Source of the DNA: CAYSXY01 sp964435165
Lineage (GTDB): Bacteria > Pseudomonadota > Alphaproteobacteria > Rickettsiales > RI-342
Reading direction: 5' to 3'
Assembly: GCA_964435165.1 (NCBI GenBank)
Contig: CAYSXY010000021.1
Span: 1-34,607, forward strand
Length of the DNA: 34,607 bases
Part shown: positions 7,995 to 15,866 of the stretch, one piece after another
Position numbering within the stretch: the first letter of the stretch is position 1
How the letters are laid out: every line of letters begins with the position of its first letter
Made by a program: the position numbers and the translations under genes
Notes under the pieces: model-generated
What the model was told of the DNA's origin: nothing
The model's input: the letters and a program-made list of their open reading frames with translations, nothing else
Database searches by the model: none

Positions 7995-8510
7995 TTATTC
8001 CCACATTTGTTGATATTCGACGATGCGTTGTTGTAATTCCTTAATGACCTCAACCGTAATGCGGTCGGAATCGCCGGTAATACCTTCTGAAAAAATAGCG
8101 CCCATGGCCTGGACATGTGCCTGAATGATGCGAATGAGTTCCGGGTCTGCTTCCAGCGCATGTTCCAGTAATTTACTCAATTGATCGGCCAGGCGCGTTG
8201 CCATACTGTAATCTGCCATGCCGGCAGTACCTTTGATGCGAAGGGCCTGACTACGAATGATGTGTAAGGCAGTGTAATCGGAAGTGGTGGTTAAATTCTG
8301 GGTGCTGAGGCGCAATGTTTCCATATCTGCCAGCACCTGTTTGAGTAACTCCTTTTTGCCTTTGTCGAATTGGTTTTGCGCCTTATCGACGATGGCTTTG
8401 CTTAGTAGTTGTTTTAACGGGATGCCGATTTTGCGTTTGAGGTGATCATCGGCCGTGATGATGATGACATGCTCATTGCCTGAAGCAGGGGCTTTCGTTT
8501 CTTCTTTCAT
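7995..8510 (-). CDS. Hpt-like helical protein lacking the phosphorylatable histidine
   Basis: 171-residue, mostly helical protein. The segment ALRIKGTAGMADYSMATRLADQLSKLLE (about residues 90-117) resembles the core of histidine phosphotransfer domains, where the consensus is A-H-x-L/I-K-G-s-A-G followed by a helix ending in L-E. At the His position this protein has Leu (A-L-R-I-K-G). The nearest His is eight residues upstream (ALHII) and not in register. It follows a receiver-domain gene by 3 nt in the same minus-strand unit. If the assignment is right, it would be a structural or binding partner rather than a phosphotransfer protein. Assignment rests on one motif, so another four-helix protein cannot be excluded. 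Confidence 0.6.
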   Translation of the reverse strand: MKEETKAPASGNEHVIIITADDHLKRKIGIPLKQLLSKAIVDKAQNQFDKGKKELLKQVLADMETLRLSTQNLTTTSDYTALHIIRSQALRIKGTAGMADYSMATRLADQLSKLLEHALEADPELIRIIQAHVQAMGAIFSEGITGDSDRITVEVIKELQQRIVEYQQMWE

Positions 8511-8513
8511 GGA

Positions 8514-9020
8514 TTATTTTCCCATCATGCGTCGGACACGCTTGCCGAGGCGGCGCTCCGGCTTCTTAGGTTCCTTGGGCTTGCGGCGACGGTCCGGGCC
8601 GGTAAAGCCGGGGGCGATGACGAAATCACGTGGTTTTTCGACGATGGCAAAGAGGCGGTCACAGAGTGATTGTACGGTAAAGGGTTTGACCAGATATTCC
8701 GTGATACCGGCATCTCTGGCCAGGCGCACATCGTCGGCTGAATTGCGTGCGGTGACCATGATGACTGACAGGCGTTGGTTGGGGCTATCTTTGCCTTTGC
8801 GAAGATAGCGTACCAGTTCGACGCCGTTCATGGACTCGATATCCCATTCGGTGAGCAGCAGATCTGTATGTTGTTGCTTGACCAACGATAACACCTGTTC
8901 GCCGCTGCGGGCCTGGCGTATTTTGGTGAAGCCAAGTGATTTGAGTGCATCGATCGTCATTTTGCGGACGGTATCATCCGCATCGGCAACAATGACAGAA
9001 ATTTCAGATAAACCGGGCAT
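8514..9020 (-). CDS. Receiver-domain protein with Asp-to-Glu phosphoacceptor substitution
   Basis: 168-residue protein with a CheY-like receiver (about residues 5-130) and a basic tail beginning GPDRRR. The pattern of receiver, then RDFV...FTGPDRRR, is that of a known alphaproteobacterial single-receiver family. Key residues are altered. The phosphoacceptor in the equivalent of ...TDWNMP is E58 (LLTEWDIESMNG), the conserved Pro of that loop is Glu, and the second acid of the Mg-binding pair is Ala (A-D-A-D, D13/A14). The switch Thr (VTAR) and Lys (VKPF) remain. Glu at this site can mimic the phosphorylated state in some receivers, so a constitutive conformation is plausible. It is first in a two-gene minus-strand operon with the Hpt-like gene. 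Confidence 0.85.
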   Translation of the reverse strand: MPGLSEISVIVADADDTVRKMTIDALKSLGFTKIRQARSGEQVLSLVKQQHTDLLLTEWDIESMNGVELVRYLRKGKDSPNQRLSVIMVTARNSADDVRLARDAGITEYLVKPFTVQSLCDRLFAIVEKPRDFVIAPGFTGPDRRRKPKEPKKPERRLGKRVRRMMGK

Positions 9021-9217
9021 ATATCCGCTAACCTATTAATCCTTATTAATATTATGGGGTTGTTATCTTAAATAAGGGTTATGGCGGATGTTTTTTTTCT
9101 CTACATGCGATGACTATCGTTTTTTGCGCGGTCTGCGTCTTTCCTGTGCTTGTTCCACTGCATTGGGTTTGGTAATGATGCGTCTACTTCTCCATGAATC
9201 TTGTTGGTAGGAACATT
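9021..9217. promoter_or_regulatory. Divergent intergenic region with an imperfect inverted repeat
   Basis: The spacer between the minus-strand receiver operon and the plus-strand moxR cluster must hold both promoters. An inverted repeat, ccttattaa (9041-9049) and ttaaataagg (9068-9077), differs by one inserted A and could be an operator. TTAA words occur here, but not at the 7-bp spacing of a standard CtrA site. Confidence 0.35.
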
Positions 9218-10177
9218 ATGCCACGATCATCATTTCAGCAGCTTCGGTCTCATATTCAGCAGCATATTATCGGTATGGAGGCGATGGTAGAGAGTTTGCT
9301 CGTCTGCCTGCTGGCGGGCGGCCATGCGGTGCTGGAAGGGATGCCGGGACTGGCAAAAACGACGGCGGTGAAGGCCTTGGCCGAGGGAGTGGAAGGGGAG
9401 TTCCATCGCATTCAGTTTACGCCGGATTTGTTGCCCGCCGATGTTGTCGGTACGGAGATATTTGTGCAGGCGGAAGGGGTATTCAAGTTCCGTAAGGGGC
9501 CGGTATTTCACAATATTGTGTTGGCAGATGAGATTAATCGTGCGCCGGCCAAGGTGCAATCAGCATTGCTTGAGGCAATGGCGGAGCGGCAGGTCTCCGT
9601 TGGGCATCGCAGTTATGATTTGCCCGAGTTATTTATGGTGCTGGCGACGCAAAACCCGATTGAGCAAGAGGGAACATATGCTCTGCCTGAGGCGCAATTA
9701 GATCGGTTTTTGCTTCATATTCCGGTGACCTATCCGAATAAAGAGCAGGAGCGTGAGATTTTGCGACTGGCCTTGGGAAGAGATGATGGGGAACTGCGTG
9801 AGGCGTCTTCACATTCGATTTCGCAAGCTGAGGTGATGCAGGCGCGTGAGGAGGTGGCGGGGCTCTACATGGACGAAAAAGTGGAGCGTTATATTGTCGA
9901 TATTGTGCAGGCGACGCGCAACAGCGCCCCTTATGATAATACATTGTCGGGGTGGATTCGTCACGGCGCCAGCCCACGAGCCAGCATTGGATTGGCGCGG
10001 GCGGCAAAGGCGCTGGCATGGCTGGAAGGGGAGGAGTATGTGCTGCCGGATCATGTGCGGCGGATGGCGCCGAATGTGTTGCGGCATCGCTTGCTGTTGA
10101 CGTTTGATGCCGAGGCGGATGGCATCAGTGCTGACCAGGTGGTGGCGCGGTTGCTGGAAGTGGTGGCGGTGGGGTGA
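9218..10177 (+). CDS. moxR: MoxR-family AAA+ ATPase
   Basis: AAA+ ATPase of the MoxR family, thought to act with VWA-domain partners as a chaperone or cofactor-insertion machine. Visible motifs are Walker A GMPGLAKT (41-48), Walker B VLADEIN (101-107), sensor-1 ATQNP (143-147), and the LDRF arginine-finger region (R163). The length of 319 residues fits the family. I prefer the ATG at 9218 because TAGGAA lies about 7 nt upstream; an in-frame ATG at 9194 would add eight residues. It heads the plus-strand cluster moxR-DUF58-DUF4381-VWA, the standard MoxR/Bat gene order. Confidence 0.95.
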   Translation: MPRSSFQQLRSHIQQHIIGMEAMVESLLVCLLAGGHAVLEGMPGLAKTTAVKALAEGVEGEFHRIQFTPDLLPADVVGTEIFVQAEGVFKFRKGPVFHNIVLADEINRAPAKVQSALLEAMAERQVSVGHRSYDLPELFMVLATQNPIEQEGTYALPEAQLDRFLLHIPVTYPNKEQEREILRLALGRDDGELREASSHSISQAEVMQAREEVAGLYMDEKVERYIVDIVQATRNSAPYDNTLSGWIRHGASPRASIGLARAAKALAWLEGEEYVLPDHVRRMAPNVLRHRLLLTFDAEADGISADQVVARLLEVVAVG

Positions 10178-10226
10178 TTTATTGGCAGAAAATATATAAT
10201 ATACATATAATATACGGTGAGTATTT

Positions 10227-11225
10227 ATGGCGCGGTTACTTCCTGCTTTTTCCAGTTTGACAAAAGATGCGTCATTGTTGCCGCCGGGCGGGATGCCGGG
10301 TGGGATGCGGCCCGTGCAGGAGCGGATGCAGGCTGGGACATGGCGTAGTTTATTTCGTGGTCAGGGGATGGAGTTTGAATCGGTGCGAGGTTATGTGCCG
10401 GGGGATGAGGTGCGGCATATTGACTGGCGGGTGACGGCCCGTACCGGTAAGCCGCATGTGAAGATTTTTCATGAAGAGCATCAGCGCCGGGTGCTGATGG
10501 TGGTGGATGACAGTAGTGGGATGCATTTTGGCACACGCAAAACATTCAAGAATGTGGTGGCGGCGCGAGTCGCGGCATTGCTGGGGGGGCGTGCCTGCGC
10601 GGATGGTGAGGCGGTGGGTGGTGTTGTGTTTCGGTTGGAGTCTGAGGGGATTGCGTTTTCTGCCGTTACGCCGCGCGCTGGACGAACGAGTCTGCTGCGT
10701 GTGCTGCGTCTTCTCTCACGCGAGGGGCAGGAAAGTGAGCAGGGCCGTCATGCATGGAGTCGGACAACACGAACAGGATTGGCGGGCTTGTGCGATATGC
10801 TCGTGCGAGGGCAGTCTTTTGGCATGGCAAGTGGTGGAGAGTTGATTTTTCTTTCTGATTTTCGTGCGCTGCCACCGCATGACGATGCAGATACCATGCG
10901 TGCGTTTGCACGGTTGGCGCGGGCGTATGATGTGACGTTGGTTGCGGTGTCCGACCCGGCCGATCGCTCATTATCCCCGGTGGGGAATATTCCCATTGCC
11001 GATGATGATGGGCGGCCTGTGTTGTTGCATACGGGGCATCCGGCGTTGCAACAACGCTGGCGCGATTTGTGGGAGGCGCAGCGGCAGCGTCTGGAGATGA
11101 TTGCAACGCGCTATCAGATGCGGTTGCTGACGCTTGAGACCACCGATGATGTGCCAATTGCGTTGCTGCAGTCGTTGCGGGTGTCGGCCCGCCCAGGTAA
11201 GTCAGCGCGAGTGAATGCGGCATGA
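10227..11225 (+). CDS. DUF58 domain protein of the MoxR/Bat cluster
   Basis: 332-residue protein with the DUF58 signature: GxEFESVRGYVPGDEVRHIDWRVTAR (about residues 47-72) and PHVKIFHEE (76-84), followed by a VWA-like fold. DUF58 proteins are the usual partners of MoxR ATPases. The MIDAS-like motif, typically D-x-S-x-S, reads D-D-S-S-G (94-98), so the last Ser is Gly and metal binding may be weakened. The 49-bp spacer after moxR is AT-rich (ATATA repeats) and ends in a GGTGAG ribosome-binding site. The stop overlaps the next start by 4 nt (ATGA). No signal peptide is visible, so it is probably cytoplasmic. Confidence 0.9.
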   Translation: MARLLPAFSSLTKDASLLPPGGMPGGMRPVQERMQAGTWRSLFRGQGMEFESVRGYVPGDEVRHIDWRVTARTGKPHVKIFHEEHQRRVLMVVDDSSGMHFGTRKTFKNVVAARVAALLGGRACADGEAVGGVVFRLESEGIAFSAVTPRAGRTSLLRVLRLLSREGQESEQGRHAWSRTTRTGLAGLCDMLVRGQSFGMASGGELIFLSDFRALPPHDDADTMRAFARLARAYDVTLVAVSDPADRSLSPVGNIPIADDDGRPVLLHTGHPALQQRWRDLWEAQRQRLEMIATRYQMRLLTLETTDDVPIALLQSLRVSARPGKSARVNAA

Positions 11226-11749
11226 GCGAGTCACCACAGCCACAAACGCTTGATGAAGCGATTGGGATGCTGCGGGATATTCGTGGATTGGATATTTCTG
11301 CCGAAGATGCATGGCTGGATATGCTGCTCTTTTTGGGTTTGTGGGCGGCGATTGTGGCGGCAGTAGCTTACGCGGCCTGGCGAGGATGGTGCTGGTGGCA
11401 AGGTCGGCAGGGCAATGGTATGGCATGGGTGGAGGAGGCATTGCGTACGGTTGATAAGATTGCTCAGGGTGAAGACGCAGTGCGTGAGAAGGCAGATCGC
11501 GTGAATGAGTTGCTCAAACAGGTGGCGATTGCGGCCGGGTATCGTCAGGATATAGCCGCGTTGCATGGGAAAGAGTGGACAGACTGGTTAGCTACCATCA
11601 CGGGTGAGGGGGGACTGTCGCCAGAGTTGCAGCAATGGTTGGGCGATCAGCGTTATGCGCCAGATCAATACGATGTTGCTGAGTCGGAAAAGAGTTGGGC
11701 CTTTGTCACATTAGCGATTAAAAAAATCGCAAAAACATCTGAATTGTGA
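11222..11749 (+). CDS. DUF4381 family membrane protein
   Basis: 175-residue protein with one transmembrane helix (about 34-54) followed by a W/R-rich turn and a cytoplasmic helical domain ending in the family-typical block VNELLKQVAIAAGYRQDIAALHGKEWTDWL, here quoted only by its key features: L-L-K-x-V, A-A-L-H-G and W-x-x-W-L (about residues 94-122). DUF4381 proteins sit between DUF58 and the VWA genes in many MoxR/Bat clusters, as here. The role is unknown but presumably structural within that membrane complex. The start overlaps the DUF58 stop. Confidence 0.85.
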   Translation: MSESPQPQTLDEAIGMLRDIRGLDISAEDAWLDMLLFLGLWAAIVAAVAYAAWRGWCWWQGRQGNGMAWVEEALRTVDKIAQGEDAVREKADRVNELLKQVAIAAGYRQDIAALHGKEWTDWLATITGEGGLSPELQQWLGDQRYAPDQYDVAESEKSWAFVTLAIKKIAKTSEL

Positions 11750-11756
11750 TGATGTG

Positions 11757-12857
11757 ATGCAAACACTTTCTTTTGCGTATCCTTATGCTGTGTTGTTGGC
11801 GTTTTTGCCGTTTTTTCTGCCGATGCTGCGGGATTGGTGGCGTGGAGGTCGGGCAACAGATCAGGACGCGGTGGTGATGTATCATCCGCTTGCGGATATT
11901 CTGGCACGGATGCAGAAGGGGCTGGGCATTAAGCGGCAACAGACGGAGGCGCCGTTTCGCTTTCAATGGCGTAATCTGTGTTGGTGGTTGGGCTGGCTGT
12001 TGCTGGTGATTGCGGCGATGGGACCGCAGCGTATTGAGCGCGAAGTGAATGTTGCCAGCGAAGGGGTGGACATGGTGCTGGCGGTGGATTTGTCGCGCTC
12101 CATGTTAGCGATGGATTTTGCCACAGATTTGAGTGAGCCGGAAGGACGTATTACGCGCCTGGATGTAGTGAAGGAGGTGGTGGAGGATTTTATCGCCGGG
12201 CGAGTAAGCCAGCGTGGGGGTGACCGTTACGGGTTGGTGTTGTTTGGTGACCATGCATATGTGCAATCGCCTTTATCTGTTGATGGTATTTCCGTTGCGG
12301 CAATGTTGCAGCAGGTAGAAGTGGGGATGGCGGGTGACTCGACCGCGATTGGTGATGCAATGGCGTTGGGGATTCGGCTGTTGAAGGAGCGCCCAGCCAA
12401 CAGCCGCGTGTTGATTTTGCTGACGGATGGCGAGAATACGACAGGGGCGATTCCACCAAAGCAGGCGGCGGAGTTAGCGAAGGAATATAATATTCGGTTT
12501 TATGCGATTGGGGTAGGGAACCGGGATATGGTGCCGTTTCCGGAGCAGACGCCATTTGGGATGCGTATCGTGATGGCGCAGATGAAGCTGGATGAGGCGG
12601 GCCTGAAAGAGCTGGTGCGTATTTCCGGCGGGCAGTATTTTCGGGCGACGAGTGCGACGACGCTGGAGCAGATTTATGACCGCATTGACCGGTTGGAGCG
12701 GACGGAGGCGGAAAGCCGGGTGCGTATTATCGCCGAGCCGCTTTATCGCACGCCGTTGGTGTTGGGGTGCATGTTGCTGATGGCTTATGTGGTGTGGGGG
12801 CGGGTTGGTGTGTTGACCGGGCGTTTTGCTCGCCGGTTGGGGCCGTGGCGGGCTTAG
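11757..12857 (+). CDS. batA: BatA-like VWA domain membrane protein
   Basis: Membrane-anchored von Willebrand factor A protein. Transmembrane segments are near residues 8-24, 72-90 and 330-350. The VWA domain has a complete MIDAS motif, D-L-S-R-S at 111-115, the threonine loop GDSTAIGDAM, and LLTDGEN, so divalent metal and ligand binding is expected. Aerotolerance-type BatA proteins have this layout. The ATG at 11757 follows a GTG at 11754 in frame; either may be used. The stop overlaps the stop of the opposite-strand gene at 12854 by 4 nt. In most genomes batB would follow directly, but here three inverted genes intervene. Confidence 0.88.
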   Translation: MQTLSFAYPYAVLLAFLPFFLPMLRDWWRGGRATDQDAVVMYHPLADILARMQKGLGIKRQQTEAPFRFQWRNLCWWLGWLLLVIAAMGPQRIEREVNVASEGVDMVLAVDLSRSMLAMDFATDLSEPEGRITRLDVVKEVVEDFIAGRVSQRGGDRYGLVLFGDHAYVQSPLSVDGISVAAMLQQVEVGMAGDSTAIGDAMALGIRLLKERPANSRVLILLTDGENTTGAIPPKQAAELAKEYNIRFYAIGVGNRDMVPFPEQTPFGMRIVMAQMKLDEAGLKELVRISGGQYFRATSATTLEQIYDRIDRLERTEAESRVRIIAEPLYRTPLVLGCMLLMAYVVWGRVGVLTGRFARRLGPWRA

Positions 12858-13156
12858 CTATCGAATAGCAGGACGTTGGTGCCTTTTTCGCTGAAAAGAT
12901 ACTGGGCGTTGACCATTTCGCGCCAGATCATGTGTTTTTCTTCATTCACTTGCCCGGTGCTGGAAATGAGCACGGTGCAATAGTCGTTGAGGGTAAATGG
13001 TTCATTGGCGTTGAGGGCCTGGATGAATTTTTCAATGCGATCACCGCGCACACCGCAATAAGCATAGAATGGCTCTCCTGCCTCATTGGTGCCGTTGATA
13101 AAAATCACGGAGAGGGTATCTTTGAGTTTTTGTTTTTCGGTGAATGAAAATTTCAT
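12854..13156 (-). CDS. Small hypothetical protein inside the Bat cluster
   Basis: 100 residues with no family I recognise. It begins MKFSFTEKQKL and looks like a small alternating alpha/beta protein with no signal peptide or membrane segment; a Cys lies near residue 34 (YAYCGV) and another near 60 (DYCTV). It is the last of three collinear minus-strand genes separating batA from batB and converges on batA with a 4-nt stop overlap. No convincing ribosome-binding site is visible. The coding call rests on the clean reading frame and its fit in the gap. Confidence 0.6.
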   Translation of the reverse strand: MKFSFTEKQKLKDTLSVIFINGTNEAGEPFYAYCGVRGDRIEKFIQALNANEPFTLNDYCTVLISSTGQVNEEKHMIWREMVNAQYLFSEKGTNVLLFDS

Positions 13157-13187
13157 AGCATGAATCGTAGCTATGGTTGTTTAAATA

Positions 13188-13406
13188 TCACTTAAACAGT
13201 TTGATAGACTCAGGGTCGGCAACATTATCGATCGCATGTGTAAATTTGGTAGCAAGTGCATGTGCGGCTTCAGGCTCAATATCTGTCATTGAGATGGCGC
13301 CAAGATGTATGAAATCGACAGAGGCCACCTGAATGGGTGGCCCTGTATCTTCCGTTTTAGCATCTGAATCGATAGATTTGAATTTATCGGCGAAATTTTT
13401 TTGCAT
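13188..13406 (-). CDS. Very small hypothetical protein
   Basis: 72 residues, acidic, no family recognised and no membrane segment. It sits 31 bp before the 12854 gene and 45 bp after the 13452 gene on the same strand, so the three could be one transcript. There is no clear ribosome-binding site before the ATG. DNA here is more AT-rich than the flanking bat genes. It could be a spurious reading frame. Confidence 0.45.
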   Translation of the reverse strand: MQKNFADKFKSIDSDAKTEDTGPPIQVASVDFIHLGAISMTDIEPEAAHALATKFTHAIDNVADPESIKLFK

Positions 13407-13451
13407 AAGAAATAATACTTGATTGGTCTAACCAATTAATCTGTAAAATAA

Positions 13452-13781
13452 TTACGCAATTGCATTTTGTGCAACAGCATCAATTAATGCTTTTTCAATT
13501 TCATTTAATTTTTTATATTCATCTCTTTCTTTTAGTGCGTCAACCATTTTTGCAGCACCGGCAACTGGATCTAATGTCTCCCCATCTTCACCGGCTGTAA
13601 ATCCACCCTTATCAGCTAACGACATTACAACCATGTTTAGTGAACCGACACCCTCTGCCACCATTTCTTTATCTTCAGTTAGGTTTGCGCCTTCATACAT
13701 GCCAGCCACTCTTTCAAGTGTTGATAATAGCTTAGCGAAAGCTTCTTCCCTAGCTCCTTCTAAATCTTGAACATCAACCAT
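13452..13781 (-). CDS. Small helical hypothetical protein, AT-rich coding
   Basis: 109 residues, strongly acidic and probably all-helical, without Cys, signal peptide or membrane segment. No family recognised. A very good ribosome-binding site (GAGGTAAG) lies 3-4 nt before the ATG, making this the best supported of the three inverted genes. Third codon positions are rich in A and T (for example runs of GCA, ATT, GAT), unlike batA and batB, which suggests a different origin. It is probably the first gene of the three-gene minus-strand unit; its promoter would lie in 13782-13924. Confidence 0.7.
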   Translation of the reverse strand: MVDVQDLEGAREEAFAKLLSTLERVAGMYEGANLTEDKEMVAEGVGSLNMVVMSLADKGGFTAGEDGETLDPVAGAAKMVDALKERDEYKKLNEIEKALIDAVAQNAIA

Positions 13782-13924
13782 TTCTTACCTCTTTTTCTAA
13801 TTCGTATGGTGAACATACAGTGGTTTTTTTAAGAAAGTTTAAATAATTAATGACGGTTGTGTGACAATTCTTCTGAGCATCGCGATATTGCCTCTTGTGG
13901 CTGATATGCGCTAGGTATAGCGGT

Positions 13925-15856
13925 ATGGAAGGTTTTCATTTTTCAGACCCGTTGTGGCTTTTGTTGTTGATACCAGCGTTGTTGCTGTGGCGGTGGTGGG
14001 TGACGTGGCCGCGGGCGGATGACGGAACGGTGCGGGCACGGTTGGAGCAGTTTATCGATCCGCATTTATTGCCGTATTTGTTGAAGGATGGAGCAAAACG
14101 CACCGCAGAGGCGACAGGTCGGCGTTGGCAGGTCTCGCCGGGGTTGCCGGAGTTGCTTGCAGCCTGTTTGATCATTGTGGCCTTGGCGGGGCCGCGTTGG
14201 GGTTATGATGAGCAGCCGATATTTCAACGCCCTAAGGCGATGATGGTGTTGCTGGATTTGTCGCGATCCATGCGGGCAAGCGATGTGCAGCCGAGCCGGA
14301 TGGAGCGAGCCAAGCAGGAATTGCATGATTTGCTGGATGCGGCACGTGCGCAGGGCGTGAGTGTTGGGTTGGTTGGATTTGCGGCGACAGCCCATGTGCT
14401 GGCCCCGGTGACGGAAGGGATTCATACCATTGAGGCATTGATGCCGTCGCTCAGTCCGTCATTATTCTCGCGCCAGGGGAGTGATCCGCTTGCCGGGCTG
14501 CAGCAGGCTGCGGATTTATTAGCGCGGTATAGTGAACTGTCTGGCACTGAGAAGGCGCATATTATCCTGCTTACGGATGGTGATATGCCGGAGATGGCAG
14601 AGGATGTGGTCAAGGCGGCGGGTGAGCTGGCGTCAGGCGCTGTGCCCATGGCCGTGCATGTGCTGACGGTGGGAACGGAAGTGGGGGCGCCGATTCCTGA
14701 ACGCGGGGCCTACTTAACGGATGGCCGCGGGCGCATGGTGATGTCTCGATTGGATGTGGCGGCGATGCAGGCGGTGGCGGAGGCCGGGCAGGGCGTGTTT
14801 GTGCAGGCGGATTATGTGCGGGATGATACGGATGCGTTGATGCAGGCTGTTATCGGTGATGGAGTTGCCGAGGAAGAAATGGTGGAGCGCAGCCAGCGCA
14901 TCTGGCATGAGCGGTTTATTATACCGCTGCTGATAGCGATGGTGATTCTGGTATGGCGGATGCCACGTAGTGTAAAGCTGGTGTTGGTCAGCGGGTGGAT
15001 GCTGTTGGTGCCGCAGATGGCGCAGGCAGAAGAGGCGAGTCATATCGACTCGCCTGAGTCAGATAGGCTGTTAGGGATGCGGCATGAACTCTCCGGCCTG
15101 CGTGCGTTTGATGATGGGGCCTATGGGCAGGCCGCGGAGGCGTTTCATGACCCGTATCGCAAGGGAGTGGCCTATTATCGCGCTGGTGATTACAAGGCCG
15201 CGGAGGCGATGTTTCAGCAATCGATGGAGCAAGGCGATGGCGATGAGAGCGGCGGTAGCCGTGCGTATAATTTAGGCAATAGTTTGTTTCAACAAGGACG
15301 GTTGCAGGAAGCGGTGGAGGCGTATCAGCAGGTGTTGGAGCAGGAACCCGGGCATGAGGATGCGCGCTATAATATGCGCCTGGCGGAGGCGCTATTGCGT
15401 GCGCAGCCCAATCAGCCACAGCAGGGTGGTGACGGGCAACAAGCGCCGCCGCAAGACGGGCAACGTGGTGAAGGAGAGGAACAGGATGCGCCGCAGCAGG
15501 CTGACCCTTCCGAACAGGGGCAGGCAGAACCTTCTGGTGGCGGCGGAGATGCGCAGGCACAGCCAGAGCAAGGCGAACAGAGTGGTCAGGAACAGCAGCA
15601 AGAGGAGGCAGCGGAGCGCTCGCCTTCCGGCTCTGCAGGCGAGGGTGAGCAACAGGATGCGCCGGAGCGTGATAAAGAGCAGGCGGCGGATCAGGAGGAG
15701 GCCGAACAAATGCAGCAGCCGGGTCAGCCGCAACCTGACCCGAATGCGGAACGGTTGTTGGAGCAGTTATCGGACGATCCGGGAGAGTTATTGCGTAATC
15801 GCCTTGACCTGGAAGAGCGGCGTACGGCTCCTCAGCGTCAGTTGAATCCATGGTGA
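13925..15856 (+). CDS. batB: BatB-like VWA protein fused to TPR repeats (BatB/BatC type)
   Basis: 643 residues. N-terminal transmembrane segments (about 9-25 and 76-91) flank the approach to a VWA domain with a full MIDAS, D-L-S-R-S at 111-115, and LLTDGD later. Two hydrophobic segments around 335-370 close the VWA part. Next come tetratricopeptide repeats (about 380-500; AGDYKAAEAMFQQ and YNLGNSLFQQGRLQEAVEAY are typical units) and a Gln/Glu/Pro-rich tail of about 120 residues. This combines BatB and BatC functions in one chain. The ATG at 13925 starts MEGFHFSDPLWLL, which matches the family start; a TTG 30 bases upstream is less likely. batD follows after 10 nt. Confidence 0.9.
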   Translation: MEGFHFSDPLWLLLLIPALLLWRWWVTWPRADDGTVRARLEQFIDPHLLPYLLKDGAKRTAEATGRRWQVSPGLPELLAACLIIVALAGPRWGYDEQPIFQRPKAMMVLLDLSRSMRASDVQPSRMERAKQELHDLLDAARAQGVSVGLVGFAATAHVLAPVTEGIHTIEALMPSLSPSLFSRQGSDPLAGLQQAADLLARYSELSGTEKAHIILLTDGDMPEMAEDVVKAAGELASGAVPMAVHVLTVGTEVGAPIPERGAYLTDGRGRMVMSRLDVAAMQAVAEAGQGVFVQADYVRDDTDALMQAVIGDGVAEEEMVERSQRIWHERFIIPLLIAMVILVWRMPRSVKLVLVSGWMLLVPQMAQAEEASHIDSPESDRLLGMRHELSGLRAFDDGAYGQAAEAFHDPYRKGVAYYRAGDYKAAEAMFQQSMEQGDGDESGGSRAYNLGNSLFQQGRLQEAVEAYQQVLEQEPGHEDARYNMRLAEALLRAQPNQPQQGGDGQQAPPQDGQRGEGEEQDAPQQADPSEQGQAEPSGGGGDAQAQPEQGEQSGQEQQQEEAAERSPSGSAGEGEQQDAPERDKEQAADQEEAEQMQQPGQPQPDPNAERLLEQLSDDPGELLRNRLDLEERRTAPQRQLNPW

Positions 15857-15866
15857 GGCAATCATA

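Noticed and set aside
9036..9050. TTAA-N6-TTAA upstream of the receiver gene as a CtrA site
   Set aside because: Spacing is one base short and no flanking match; kept only as part of an inverted repeat.
14988..15851. 287-codon opposite-strand frame over the batB TPR and tail region
   Set aside because: Shadow of a GC-rich repetitive gene; low-complexity His/Pro-rich translation with no domain.
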